Assembly (NCBI RefSeq): GCF_933775445.1 | Contig: NC_065873.1 | Span: 13,392,001 to 13,456,000 of the forward strand | Direction of reading: 5' to 3' | Origin: Argentina anserina | Taxonomy: Eukaryota > Streptophyta > Magnoliopsida > Rosales > Rosaceae | Length of the DNA stretch: 64,000 nt | Shown: positions 24,362-37,039 of the stretch, piece by piece | Layout: each line of letters starts with the position of its first letter | Position numbering within the stretch: position 1 is the first letter of the stretch | Notes under the pieces: generated by a model | What the model saw: only the letters and a program-made list of their open reading frames with translations | Databases searched by the model: none | Told to the model about the DNA's origin: nothing | Program-made: the position numbers and the translations under genes

Positions 24362-24720
24362 AGATTCTACAAGATCATCACACACTAAAAATTATTTGAA
24401 ATCCGAAACAGCTCTCAACTGAAATAAACAATAAATCCCCATGTTGAAATAGACTCTACAAGATCATCATACCCATGTTGTTGCTATTAACTGAAATAAC
24501 TAACAACAAATCTCCAAGTCCTATTCATGTTGGATTGAAAACAAGAACACAAAGAGCAACCAAATTACATTTGACTGGCCATACACAATACAACCAAATC
24601 AATCAAAGCAAGTACCTTGATAAAAAGAATGATGTAGGCAGAAGGAATGACGGTGGTGGCGGAAGGATACATGACGGAGAGGGCGGCGGCGGCTGAGTGA
24701 GATGTTTATCTTTTTTGACT
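24362..24720 (-). other. Duplicated SEN2 5' leader region
   Basis: Its right end (GGAATGACGGTGGTGGCGG ... GGCGGCTGAGTGAGA) matches 39825-39885 (GGAATGACGACGGCGGGGG ... GGCGGCTGAGTGAGA), and both lie upstream of SEN2 fragments on the minus strand. This marks one edge of the segmental duplication. Confidence 0.6.
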
Positions 24721-26065
24721 TTTTATACTCTCACAATTGGATCCCTGGCACCTTTCACTAGTAAAAAACGTGACATGACCGAATACGATTTTTGGCCGAT
24801 CGTATAACGTATCAGACTCAAATACGGTAAAGATACTAGCACCGTATCTTTACCCTGTTTAACCGTATCGAGTCATTGAATAAGGTTGAGGTAAAGATAC
24901 TACTCAAGTGGGGTTTTGGAGTGATCGGTGAATTAGTACAGAATTCTCTGAATTTGGCAATCCAATTTTTTAGTTTTAGCCAAAACGAGGATGATTTGAA
25001 GAGCTCTAAAATCATCAATTAAGTTTAAGAATTGAAAACGTACATCGACCTTGCAGTTGCAGAAAGGAAACCCCAGCATATCTTCATTGATTCACATATA
25101 TCATCGGTATCCATTTGAATTCGTTCTGATATGTATATGCAACAGATATTCAAGTTAAATTGCCAAGTAATATAACATTCACAAACTTCATGAGGATGTC
25201 AAACGTACTCCTCTCAGCACAGTTTCTGTAATGATCAAATTTCTGTAGGGTTCTGTCAATACTAGACTCCATTACAAACAAAAACAAAACTTAATGAAAC
25301 GGAAAGACGGGTAGCTCTTCACTAACAGCGGCGATGTACCCAGTACCGGTCTGATAAGAAACATCCTTTGCTGTAAAACTATCTAGCTAGCAAGGTGGGT
25401 GTTGTATGTGTTACTCTTATGGTACTTCTTCCATAGTGTTGAACCAACCAAATGTTGGAGAGGAGAAATCCCACATCTAAAAAGTGACAAAGAAAATAAA
25501 GCTTATAAGTGGGTGGATAATAATCAATTGTACCGAGGCTTTTTGTGATTAAAACTCAACACCTGTGAGGTGGTTAAGTTGGGACAATATCGGTCTGTTA
25601 TCATACTAGATGATGAATGCTTAAGTTTTTGTAGGTGGAGATAGATTATTTGATGTATCCAGACCAATTACAGACCAACTATGATTTTACACTTTATAAC
25701 TGGCTTGTTGTTGAAAGTTGAAACATCTAGTTATCATATAATTTAACACCTTATTTGATGCCTGAGTCACTGCGGCTAAATAATGCCCCAGAGTTGCAGC
25801 AGTTATATAGATAAAGTGATCTGCATATCGCAACATATATAATGCCCCAGAGTCCCACCACCATGCAGGCAGCAGCCCTGATAACAGATCGATAAATTTT
25901 ATCATTTAGTGTAGTAAAGCCTAAATGTGAAATTCACAACAGATCGATGGATACACAATAACTCCATATATCGATCTCCATGTCTACTTACTAGTTGTTC
26001 ACAGTAGAATCATTACTAATGTCTTTTACTCAAACTATTCTTTGTACTGCCATCTAGCATCCTGA
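24721..26065. other. Spacer with repeat-like pieces, no gene
   Basis: 24757-24890 begins CACTAGTAAAAAACGTGAC and has repeated CCGTAT/ATACGG words, perhaps a small DNA transposon derivative. 25453-25620 begins TGTTGGAGAGGAGAAATCCC and contains GTTGGGACAATATC, resembling the LTR of short TRIM-like retroelements. Neither has both ends visible. Confidence 0.35.
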
Positions 26066-27513
26066 TCAACTATGATTATGATTCCTTTGTAGTCTTGAAC
26101 CAGCCAAACAAATAAGAAATATTGCTGGTAAAAGTGATAGTTTTACGGGGCTATCAGCATGCCAAGAGAAGTAAATGTATTGAGTTATTGAGCATAGGCA
26201 CTGAGCAATGCCTGCAATTAATCCGTATATGTCAGGGAGAGTACCAAAAGGCATGCTATTGCGAGGATGTGGATAATAATACCACCAGAACTTCCCGAAC
26301 TTCTTCAATACTACTCTATTCTTAATGCCCTTGTAAATGAGTTCCAAAATGCAAGTGAACATGGCTGCAACAGAAAACAGCATACCAAATAGAGCAAATT
26401 GTGGCTTACTTGGGGAGGAAGCCTGATCAAATGCAGCTGACAAAATCTCTAGGCCAAGGTTAGTGATCAAAAAGTTCCACTCTACCGAAGTAGCCTACAA
26501 TAGTACAATGTATAGAGGTTATAAATATGCAATTAAACTGTTGGTTAACTATAATTCTGAGTTCTTACCGCCACATCTGTACTGTGCATCAGATGTTTGC
26601 CGCTACCATTACGGTTGTCCTCAATAACATTTATGCTAGCGAATGCGACCTGTATATATCGAATTGTAGTTAAGAAATGCATCCTTGTTTTGCAAGTTCT
26701 TTCTACAACTTGCAAACAGAGAGCTGCACTGTATCTTGAGTAACATATTTAATTTGATATGTGATTAACTTCTAAATTGTTTGGTAACATTGTCAGAATT
26801 AAACTAACAACGGTAGTAAATTCTCACTGGGGTGTGTGTAGATGTCGGATGCAGTTTGTTCCAGAGTGCTTCCACAATCTCCTCTACAACTTGTGCTTCA
26901 TTCCTAACATCGAGAAAAGGGTAAGATTCTCTCTCCTTCACCCCCAAAAGCATAAGTTGTTAAACATGCATGAACATGTATATCGAGCTAATTATCAACT
27001 CATAGTTTATCTTTACCTGTCAGTTGAAGTCCATCCAGCAAAATTGCAGACATTGGTTAAAGCATCTCTCCAGGCTTCAACCTTAGCCAAGTCATCCCGA
27101 AACATTTCTTCGTGCTCATCAAATGCTTTCTCAATAGTCCCTTTTTGTTTTTGGACGTCGAAGAGATTCACATCATGAAATATGGGCAAAATCCTGTTCC
27201 TATCTTTCATGCACTCGAGAATTTTAGAAAGTTCATTCAGGCGCCGGGAAGAAGAAGCATAGTTTTGTGAGAGAACAACAATGGCAAACCTCGAATCTTC
27301 AATTGCACCAAAGATTTCAAGAGGTCTTGTGTTTCTTGCACATTCCTGGTCATCCTGGAAAGTACAAATTCCTCTAGACTGCAATTTGTCGAACAAGTGA
27401 AAGCAGAAAATGTCTTCAAGGTCACAACTTAAGAAGACATCAAACGCCCATAAGGAATTTGAAGGTACAGATATCCGTAATGGATTAGACACTATTTGCT
27501 TCTTCAACACCAT
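26066..27513 (-). CDS. TIR domain fused to a four-helix membrane domain (copy A)
   Basis: Four exons (27513-27017, 26903-26828, 26649-26569, 26494-26066) join in frame to 360 residues. Residues 24-165 are a TIR domain: FDVFLSC, IEDSRFAIVVLSQNYASS, then RLNELSKILECM with E94 at the position of the catalytic NADase glutamate, and GWTS at the end. The usual RGEDTR loop is replaced by DLEDIF, and the Trp of the WCLDEL motif is Arg. There is no NB-ARC or LRR. Residues about 192-218 are a polar linker. Residues 219-360 have four hydrophobic segments: near WNFLITNLGLEIL, ALFGMLFSVAAMFTCILELI, LIAGIAQCLCSITQYIYF and LSLLPAIFLICLAG. Splice sites are canonical. TIR proteins make NAD-derived signals in plant immunity; membrane placement is inferred. 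Confidence 0.8.
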
Positions 27514-27997
27514 TGGAAACTTGCAGTCTTCAACACTCTGACTTCCTACTACTCGTTCTCGAATATCGATCTAAATAAATGAAAAAAAGGGAAGACAGGG
27601 CTGAAGACGAGGATGAAATGCTGAATTATGATCACTTAAATCAAATCCCTATAGTTGACTAAGTCTATAACTTGTATAACGGGACCAAATAGAATTTTTG
27701 ACCAACCTAATTCGATGACACTAATTTTTGGACTTGGTCATTGGCAATAGAGATGTCTACTCAAAAGAGAGTAAGCACTGTATTCTCTCAATTTTGTTGG
27801 GGTAATAACTCACCTCCTCTGATCCAAGCTTGTTGCACTCTATGCAACTGCCCTTCACACTCCAATCAGGTACTTGACTTGATCTTCTTCTTTACTAATC
27901 TCCTGCACTCAATCACACACACAACAACACTATATTTGATAGAGAGATGATGGTAAATATAAAGTGATACAGAGAGAATAGTTGATCAAAGAGGCTG
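27514..27997. other. Upstream region of TIR-membrane gene A
   Basis: AT-rich, probably the promoter and 5' leader of the minus-strand gene. No other feature is recognised. Confidence 0.35.
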
Positions 27998-28450
27998 CTG
28001 TCACAACTCTGAAAATTTTGAACAATACAATTCAAAATCAATGTTGTGAACTACTCTAAAATAACCTCAATTACAATGAAATTATCTTACAGTAGCAGTG
28101 TACCAAAACTGAATTCAAGGTTCACCTCAGTCAATAAAAATAATACATCACCATTGTTTACAAAAAAGCTATTCTAACTTGAGTTAAATAATAAAGCAAT
28201 AACTCTAACAAAGCATTAACTTTAACAAATTTGACAGTTCAAATTTGCAGTGATTACCAGAATGACGATGTGTCACAATCTAGAAATTTCGAATGATAAA
28301 AATTCGAATTCAAAGCCATGAAAACTCTAAAACAATCTCAAATATATTGAAATCATCTTATAATAACAGTGTATCGAAAACGGAGTCCACAACACGACTC
28401 GGTCGACTTAAATAATACATAACCGGTTTATACCTTAGTATTATAACCAA
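27998..28450 (-). mobile_element. Two partial Gypsy LTR 3' ends in reverse orientation
   Basis: CTGTCACAACTCTGAAAATT (27998) and TGTCACAATCTAGAAATTT (about 28270) each begin a stretch that is the reverse complement of the last 150-180 bp of the LTR ending at 30897. Shared blocks include ACTCTAAAA, GAAATCATCTTA, AGTGTATCGAAA and ACTCGGTCGACTTAAATAATACA. The two are about 270 bp apart and diverged. Confidence 0.65.
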
Positions 28451-28527
28451 TGAAAATGTAAAATTCACTCAATCCTCACCACAAACAGAAGAAATAAATC
28501 TTCAGAGTAAACCCTCTGCATCTGTTA

Positions 28528-30897
28528 TGTAATACCCCGAAAATTCATATCTAATTTCCAATGAGTTCCCGGATATTATTAAGTTGGTCATTGTCCAATG
28601 TTATTAGCCGAGAATGAAAACGAAAGGGTTCGAAATATTAATTTTTCGGAAACGTTCAATTTGACGAGTCTAAGAGTTGACTTTTGATTCATTGGGTTTC
28701 TTAGAAAACTTCTTACATGAAAGTTGTAGAGCTCGTCGATACGAATACGTGGACACGTGGCATGCCTAAATCGGAGTTCATATGAAGAGGTTACGAATCA
28801 AAGGATATTTAGATATTTTTGGAAAATAGTATAAATAGGGAAATTCAAAGAGAAAAAGGGGGAGAAAATCAGAAATTCGGATCGGTACAGTTCACGGGTA
28901 CTGTTCAAAAGCCGACTTTGGGCCGCTGGATCTCTGTCGTCCGGCCACCATAGAGCGGTGCACTGGTCATGTTTGAAAGGTTGTTGTGTCCCCTGTCGAT
29001 TGGTGGCAGCGCCACTCACCATCTCGCCGCCTTTTAGGAGCGGTGAAGCCCGGAAGTTCTCCCGAAAAAGCATATTTCGCCGAACTTCAACTCTTCGGAT
29101 CTCCCTCCTTCGGCAACGAATCGGTACGATTCTTGTCCCATTTTGAAAGTCTCCTTCCATACTACAAACCCTCCAAAATATTTAACCCCAATCATTGTGC
29201 GCTAGGAGAATCGAAGAAAAGAAATCCTAGGTTTTTAAATTGGGGCTTTTCGGTTCTTGTTAAATTGAAGTGTTTAGGCTAAAAATTAGATTTTGTGGTG
29301 AACTAGAAAGTTGTTAGGAATGTCATTTAGATTGTGGTGGTGAAATTTAGTGGTCATTAGCGGCCGGTGAACAATGGCGCCGCATAAATAGTACTGCGAA
29401 CAGTGTTCATGAACAGTTACAATGAACAGTGTTTAGTAACACAGTAAAACATAGAACAGTGTTGAGTAACACAGTAAAACATGAACAATGTTCTATGAAC
29501 AACATTTAGCTGTACTGAAATCGTCACCTGATATTTTACGTATCATTTTCTAAGCATTTTATCATGCTATTAGGTGACCGACGAAACGAGTGAAGAAACT
29601 ACTTTCAGTGTCGTGGAAATTGCACGCAGGAAATTAAGTGAGTAAACCTCACAATTATCATCATGATCGAAGTAGTATTATAATTATAAATTTAGTTTGA
29701 GTTGTCATCATAGTCGCTGCATCATTAGTTTATAAAAATTATTTTAAAAATATGTTTTGGTTTAAATTACATGAACTTGATCGTCTACGGTTCATGGGTA
29801 AGTGAAACACTATTTTAATAAATGATTTTGAAAAGGTTTTTGTGATTATGGACTATGGTGAATGTGAGTAAATCTCACTATGATGAGTCTACCCTTGGTG
29901 GTGACTCATATTTACGTTTTCTTAAAAAGATCAAACTATGACATGTATATAATATAGTGGGTTGTGTATGTGTATAAAATGGTAAATACGATACATATAT
30001 ATGATTTGCTATATTATATATTGTTACGTTCTTATTTCCAAATGAATTATATTGTGACAACTATATTTATTTTATTTGAGCAAGAGTCGCTTGTTGTAGT
30101 ACAATAACATGAGTGGATTGTTATTGTACGTGGTTTTAACATTGAGTTTTGTTAAAACGTTTTTTGTCTTCGGACGTGTTAGCATGTCGGAACCTAACCT
30201 TAGCCGGGCGACAGTTACGATACAGTTAGAGCTCTAGTCTGTCTGCCGGTGTACTGGCATGAGAGGTAACAGATGGGTTACCGGCTTATGAGTACCCATA
30301 TTTTTGGATATTGGGTAGCCAGAGGTTGCCCAATGTCTGGAGGCGTACTTCATGAGGGGTAACAGATGAGTACTTGGCGCTCATGAGTACCTGGATTATA
30401 AATGTATTCGGGTAAACAGATGGGTTGCCCGATTCTCATGAGCACCTATATTTTCAGATATTATTGGACAACCAGATGGGCCGTCCTGTGACTGATCAGT
30501 ACATTTATAATTAAATGTTTTTAGTAGTTTTTCTTTTGTATTTATATGCGAGTTATATGGTTGTTTTACTCATACGAGCTGTAAAGCTTACCGGATTTGT
30601 GTTTACAATCCCGGTGCATCTATTCGATGGTGTAGGGGATAGTTCTGCAGGTGTGGATTAGCAGAATCGACGGACTACTCTGAAGACGTCGAAGATTTCA
30701 TTCTGCTGTTAATGGTGAGGATTGAATGAATCTTACATTACTATTGGTTGTGTATTATTCAAGTCGACTGAGTTATGATGTGGACTCAGTTTCGATACAC
30801 TGTTATGATAAGATGATTTCAATATACTTGAGATTGTTTTAGAGTTATCATGGCTTCGAATTCGAATTTTTATCATTCGAAATTCGGGGTCGTGACA
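28528..30897 (+). mobile_element. Gypsy 5' LTR
   Basis: It starts TGTAATACCCCGAAAATTC (an alternative TG lies 5 bp earlier) and ends ATTCGGGGTCGTGACA, about 2.37 kb. A perfect TTGGTATCAGAGC follows two bases later. Its second half is shared with the LTR ending at 45091 (for example GTGAACTAGAAAGTTGTTAG, GTGACTCATATTTACGTTTT, AATCCCGGTGCATCTATTCGA), but the first parts differ. They are related subfamilies rather than the two LTRs of one element. Confidence 0.8.
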
Positions 30898-30898
30898 G

Positions 30899-30911
30899 TT
30901 GGTATCAGAGC
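30899..30911 (+). other. Retrotransposon primer-binding site, tRNA-Met type
   Basis: TTGGTATCAGAGC lies just after the LTR end at 30897 and matches the complement of the initiator tRNA-Met 3' end used by many plant LTR retrotransposons. Confidence 0.85.
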
Positions 30912-31072
30912 GTAGGTTGCGTTTTTGGTGATTTATCATTATCATTGAGGAGCGATGGCCCGATTGCAGCGGATTCCCATCATATCCTCTTCGGTATTCA
31001 TATGTCACTGGGTACGCAAGAGTATTAGGAGCCACACCTGAAGGTTTGGTCCTCTAAATAGAAGTGTTGTGA

Positions 31073-33278
31073 TGATACTTTGATGATTCATCCTTGATCG
31101 TTTCGATTACTCGAGATCAATATTAACCCTGTAAGCATCGTTAGTAGTATAAAGCAAGAGGGTATCGTTCACAAACCGGGGATCCAACCAGGGTAAAGAA
31201 TCACAAACATTTAACAACGAATTCATAAGAGTTTAAAAGATTTGAGCTATATTTCGGATCAAACAGAAAATAAACCTAAACTAATATATACATGTGATCA
31301 ATCAACCAACACATAAGCAATTACCAAACAAATAACATAAAAACAAAGGTAACAAAATCTACTCTCAATCATGTTCATGTCGTAAGTATCATAGTTCATC
31401 TTAAATTTGATCATGCATCAAGTTCCTACTTGGTTCCTAATACATGGATATTATCGAGCTCAACTACTTGTCTTGCTACTAAATCTAACATACCAATTCA
31501 TCATGCAATTACGTATCACAAAGAGAAATCAATATGTTTAAAGCACCTATCCAATGTCGAACTTAAGATCATAATCGGTGGAGGAACAAAGGGGACAAAC
31601 GATTAATCAACTACTTGTATCAAAATCGTTTTTAACTTTGAATGATTAACATATGTGACATCAACTACTTGTATTAATCACACATGCAATATAAGAACAC
31701 ACCGAAAATTAATTAAGAACATGAATTGAAACTCATGGCATAAAACCTAAAATCATTGAATAAAAATCGAAAACCTTAATTCATCATGTCATTCGAAAAT
31801 TACAAATATCTCATAGACAAGAATAAAAATAACTTTAACAAAACCTAAACATAAATCATCCAAGAACAAGAACATAAAAACCCGAAAACTAAACATGAAG
31901 ATCATAGAGTTACACTTTATAATTCTCCTCCCAAGGTTCCTTACAGAGGTAGCACGAGATCTTCAAGAGTATGGTATCCTAGGCTCCCAAGCTTTGGACA
32001 GAAAATATGATGAAGGGTGGTGAATTCGAATTTCTTGGTGAATGAAAGTGTTTGGGCAGAGCTTTGGCAAGTCTTGTGAGCAAGGTTGATGATCATTTTA
32101 TGTGGAAATGAGGTGCTATATATAGAAGAAGAAACCCAAGGGAGGATGGCCACAAAGTCCACAAAGTTGAAACCAAATTGGTTGAGGTTAATTTCCTAGA
32201 TTCGGCAGATCTGACCTTTGTCCCTTGTTGTGGCCATAACTTTCTCTAGCAAATAGATATTGAGATGATTCCAACTGGAAATTTCAACTAGACTTTCGTG
32301 GCTTTTCATCCATATATCGTGCATTTTCTCAATCGTTTTGAGCTATCCAGGGAAGCCCGTCAAAGTTGGATGATCTGCACTGCCAGAATTCTGATTTCTA
32401 TAAGGATATCATATCTTTTGCATTAATTGCATATCTTCTTCCTCCTTTAATGCTGATTTCTTTTGCACAAATTTCTTCCTTTGAATTAGGGAGGCAGAAA
32501 AAGTCTTAATTTTTGCAGTCATGTTTGATTTTTCTTACCTCTCCTCATTAAATTTGCTGCATGCCTTCTTTGACTTTCTTGCCTCTTCTCATTTAATTTT
32601 CTGCATGCCTTCTTTGACATTCTTTGGTGCAGGGATTTATGGAGATTCTGATACATATTTGTACTCTATATGCAGGAGAAACAATGTCCCAAGTTTCCCT
32701 CATAGCCCTTGGATCAAAAGCAAATCAATGGCTGAGATAATTCCGTCGAGCTCACTGGACCTCCGAGTAATGATTCGGTCATATCTCCCTGTAGGAATAA
32801 TATGTTGATTTGATTCCAAATCCTACATAAACTAGATTCAAAATTCTTTTTATCCATATAAGGTACGTCTTCTAACTCGATCGGAGCTATCCAAGAGAGC
32901 CCGTCGAAGTTGGACTACGAATCTTGACAGCATTTTGATTCTTGCATGGATTTGGGTTTTAAGTGTATTTTCTTCTCTTTCCTTGTGGAACTAGGATTGC
33001 TTTCCTTCTCCAACATGGATTTGTATTTCCTAATAAGAATAAGTATGTTAGAAATAAAGAAATACGCAAAGATGAATCCTGCTCGAACAAGGAAACATAT
33101 CTCAACAAGGATTCTTAACACTTAGCACGATTTCATCATCAATTCACTTATAATTGATATAAGCTCTACCTAGACAATTATTCATACAAAAGAAACTAAA
33201 ACATACTAAATAAGAGGTAACAAAGAGTAAGAATATGACATAATCACATTAAGAATGTCACACTTTGTGCTCCTATCA
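31073..33278 (-). mobile_element. Reverse-oriented LTR related to the TGATAG family
   Basis: The right end AAGAATGTCACACTTTGTGCTCCTATCA is the reverse complement of the start of the 6674 and 61149 LTRs (TGATAGGAGCAC.TTTGTG). Near the left, CATCGTTAGTAGTATAAAGC is the reverse complement of the CTTATTCTATACTAACGATG block close to their 3' ends. The exact left end is uncertain and no target duplication was found. It lies between the Gypsy primer-binding region and the Gypsy protease, so it is nested in that element. Confidence 0.6.
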
Positions 33279-33319
33279 ATCCTCCCTCTAAGTGTCTTGA
33301 TTAATAGCGGGACACAGGA

Positions 33320-33616
33320 GTGGAATGTACCTTACCTATTTTTGACTACCTTACTAGAGTACTGTTTGATACGGGAGCATCAAACTCTTTTATTGCTAGT
33401 TCGGTAGTAGAGGTGTTAGGGTTGATTCCTACATCTCTTGGAAGCTCTTTATGTGTCACTTCACCTCTTGGAGTGTCTCTCGAGCTTGAGAGAATCTGCA
33501 AGACTTGTCCTATCGTGATTGGGAGTAGGAAATTCTCTTCTTCCTTGATAGTGATTTCGGACCACACCTATGATGTGATCTTAGGAATTGATTGGTTGAG
33601 GCCACAACATGCTTGA
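33320..33616 (+). pseudogene. Gypsy retropepsin (aspartic protease) fragment
   Basis: An open frame reads VLFDTGASNSFIASS, the retroviral-type aspartic protease motif, followed by VILGIDWL, the second conserved flap-region block of plant Gypsy proteases. The Gag region that should precede it is replaced by the reverse LTR. It is a retrotransposon remnant rather than a host gene. Confidence 0.85.
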
Positions 33617-33879
33617 TCGATTGCTTTGACATGGTAGTGTTTTTCTATAGTCCCAGGGACCTAGTTTTCGTTATCGTTGCCTCAAGCCGGATAATACCAT
33701 GAGAGCAGGAGTCTTGACACATGTGGAGTTGTGGATCAGGAAGTTGTTATCGTGGACATTGTTGTGGTGTCCGAGTATAGTGAGGTGTTTCAGGAGATAT
33801 CGGGTTTACCTCCTCGGAGAGTTGTCGATTCTGCATTGATGTTGTACCCGGTACAACACCTATATCGAAGGCGCCTTAT

Positions 33880-34190
33880 AGGATGAGGCAGAACGAGCTT
33901 AAAGAATTGAAAGTGCAGATAGATGGCCTATTAGACCAAGGGTTCATTAGACCTAGTGTCTCACCTTAGGGTGCGCTGGTGTTCATGAAAAAGAAAAATG
34001 GTTCCATGCGGTTGTGTGTGGACTATAGGGAATTAAATAAGGTGATCATCAAGAATAAGTATCATTTGCCTAGGATTAATGACTTGTTCGATTAGATTTG
34101 AGGGGCTACGGTATCCTCTTAAATTGATCTGAGATCCGGTTACTCATCGACTCAAGGTGAAGAAGTTACAGGAATGCTAACTGGTTTGTG
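33880..34190 (+). pseudogene. Gypsy reverse transcriptase, N-terminal fragment with stops
   Basis: Frames give [39 protein letters not shown] and KYHLPRIND, the fingers region of Ty3/Gypsy reverse transcriptase. Stop codons interrupt it and the YVDD active site is absent. Homology ends near 34195, where the satellite-bearing hAT-like copy begins. Confidence 0.85.
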
Positions 34191-34199
34191 TATCCTCCT

Positions 34200-36043
34200 A
34201 GAAAAAAAATAATCCTCTTATTTAAGGGTTTCGAACAATAAAAAATTTATTAGAAAACATTCTAAAAAAAAAGTTACAAATAAATTCTAGTTTCGAAATA
34301 TTGTCGATCGACACCAGTAGATGTAATCGATATATATATTTAGGGACCCTGTAAAAATTTCGCCCGTTTTGAACATGGTTTGATCATCCGTACCTACGGT
34401 GAACCAAAAAATAGGCGTTTTGACATAATAAAACCGCATTGACCGGGGCTTTGCTAAATGTGTTTCCTTATTGTGACCACACATGATTGGTGACAAAAAT
34501 TAGGTGATTTCAAATATGTAAACATCTTTCGGCTTTCGCATCTTGATAATAGGTCCTCCCTTATGACATATTATTGGTGTTTTTGATTTACCGGAAATTC
34601 TGACGGTTAAACGAGTTCTGAATTAGATGAAATTTTAAAATAGTCACTAAATATATATATCGATCACATCGAATGATGTCAATCAATTCTGAGAAGTTTC
34701 TTTCATATAATCGCTTCATAATGCGATGGTTTTATTATAAACCTAATACAAAGGTTATGATACATTAGTGGACACTTCGGCGATCGACAACTCCAGTTAG
34801 AAATATGGTCGATCGACACCAGCAGATGTGATCAGCATATATATTTAGGGAACCCATAAAAATTTCATCTGTTTTGGACATGGTTTGACCGTCCGTACAT
34901 ACGGTCAATCAAGAAAGAGGCGTTTTGACATATTAAACTCCAATTGACCGAGACTTTGCCAAACTAATTCCTCGGTGCGACCGCGCACGATCGGTGATAA
35001 AAAATAGATGATTTCAGATATGCAAACGGATTTTGACGTTCGCATCTTGGTAATAGGTCTTCACTTAGGGCATATTAATAGTGTTTTTGGTTTACCGGAA
35101 ATTCTGATGGTCAAATGAGATCCGAATTGGATGAAATTTTTACAGGGTCACTATATATAAGTACCGATCATATCGGCTGGTATCGATTAATCCCGAAAAG
35201 TTTCCTTCATATAGTTATTTCATAATGCGATAGTTTTATCTTAAACCTAGTATAAAGGTTATGATACATTAGTGGAAACTTCGGCGATCGACAACTCCGG
35301 TTCTAAATATGGTCAATCGACACCAGCAGATGTGATCGATATACATATTTAGGGATCCCATAAAAATTTCGTCTGTTTTGAACATAGTTTGACCGTCCGT
35401 ACCTACGGTCAACAAAAAAAAAGCATTTTGGCATATTAAAACCCTATTGACCAGGACTTTGCCAAAATTTAGATGATTTGATATATGCAAACAGCTTTCG
35501 ACGTTTGCATCCTGATAATGGGTCCTCCCTCAAGGCATACTAGTGGTGTTTTCAGTTTACCGGAAAATTTTGCGAGTGAGACGAGGTCCGAATTAGATGA
35601 AGTTTTAACAGGATCCCTATATATTAGTACGGATAACATCAACTAGTGTCAATTAATCCCGAGAAGTTTACTTCATATACTTTATATAATTGCTTCATAA
35701 TGCTACAATTTTATTTTAAATCTAGTATAAAGTTATAATATAAAGAAATATAAAATTTTAAATCTAGTATTATTAACATATATAATATTTTATGTATAAT
35801 TATTACCAAAAAATACATATAATTGATATTTGTATAATATATTATATGCATGTATAATATTTTATTTTTTGGCGAGCTTTTGACGGGCCGGGCCCACGGG
35901 ATGTTCCAGGTTTCACCTCTAAACTAAGTCTGGCCCTTTACCCACGGAAACGGGCTTTCTCGCGGGCCAGGCCGGGTAAAAGTTCATCAGGTTTGCGGGC
36001 CTCCGCGGATTTTTTAGATCTGCGGGCTAAATAATGAGGCCTA
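34200..36043. mobile_element. Second hAT-like copy with about 505-bp tandem units, left end truncated
   Basis: The GATCGACACCAG(T/C)AGATGT block recurs at about 34305, 34810 and 35313, the same period and internal order as 11640-13140. The right terminal segment (GGGCCGGGCCCACGGGATG ... CTGCGGGCTAAATAATGAGGCCTA) matches 13180-13369. The left GC-rich end present at 11398 is missing, and similarity begins at the AAAAAAAATAAT block. Its right end interrupts a TIR exon at 36044. Confidence 0.7.
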
Positions 36044-36129
36044 AATAGAAGGTATGCAATTTTGCCTGCATCCTGGCTAGAGCTGCTCAAGAAGACATCA
36101 CACTTGACTGGAACTGAGGAGGAGGCCAT
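36044..36129 (-). pseudogene. TIR domain 5' exon fragment
   Basis: From 36129 the minus strand reads MASSSVPVKCDVFLSSSSQD, then AGKIAY, and then enters the repeat element. The opening is the usual TIR-NBS-LRR start (MASSS.PVKYDVFLSFRGED). FRG is already replaced by SSS, and the remainder of the domain is gone. Confidence 0.65.
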
Positions 36130-37039
36130 GATCTGTAATACTAAGCCAAGTGCAATTATGTATTCAGCACAGGTGAATATTGGATTATTGTAATCCAGAT
36201 AGATATAGTCGATGACATATTCAGATACAAGCAGAAACCGGGTGGAAGCAGGTTGGAAACCTCCACAGAAAAATGTCAAAAATCCTCTATTAAGTGTGGC
36301 AGATAAATTTTCTCACTTTGCTAGTTTAAGTCATGTCGTCATGATATGACATCTAAAGAAAGTTTCTGGTTTTCTTCAAAAATATTTTGTTTGAAGAAAG
36401 CTACTAACGCCTGAGCCATCCCTATATCCAAGTCTAAAAGAAAGGGAAAAAAGTTTGAGAAAACTTCCTAGAAAAAGACCAGTGACTGTGATGGAATATT
36501 GCTTTTCTGACCAACTAACAACTTCGAAACGCGTCAATGCTATTTACTCTTGAACATTCCTAGGGGAGAAATTGGTCAATGGAATTTTTACTTTCAGAGG
36601 GGCTGGAGAGTTCTCTCAGCAAACCCTCTTTTTCTTTGCTTCTTTCCTTCTGGTCAGATTTATTAGAGTTACCAACATACATAGCATAGCACAAGGCAAA
36701 GCGACGAAGGAGACTTAAGATTAACTCAACCGACGTGCAACGTCTGTGCGCTTGTCATGATACTAAATCCTGTTCAAGATTTCATGTAAGTTCCCTTGAA
36801 GATTGCACTTGTCTCCAGTTACAGAGTCTTTCCCAACGCTCAAAAGTTTGATTCCTCAAACTCAGAGTTTTGATGTAAGATCACCAATATCAGCAATCCA
36901 CAGTCGATTTTGTTTCCTGAACAAAATTTCCAAACTATGACTTCTCTTACTCGTCCAGTCCATCATAACAAATTTCCAGCAACCGTAAAATGCTTTTTTC
37001 AGGATATTTCTCCAGTAGTACTATTCCATGTTCAATTTA
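36130..37039. other. Decayed resistance-gene DNA, no clear exon
   Basis: No reading frame can be assigned. It lies between a TIR fragment and an NB-ARC fragment on the same strand and probably derives from the same cluster. Confidence 0.35.

Noticed and set aside
24757..24890. Possible CACTA element starting CACTAGTAAAAAA
   Set aside because: Only one end is suggestive; no inverted end or 3-bp target duplication was found, so it is not called.
25453..25620. Possible TRIM/Cassandra-like LTR
   Set aside because: The start resembles such LTRs, but no primer-binding site, second LTR or clear end was found.
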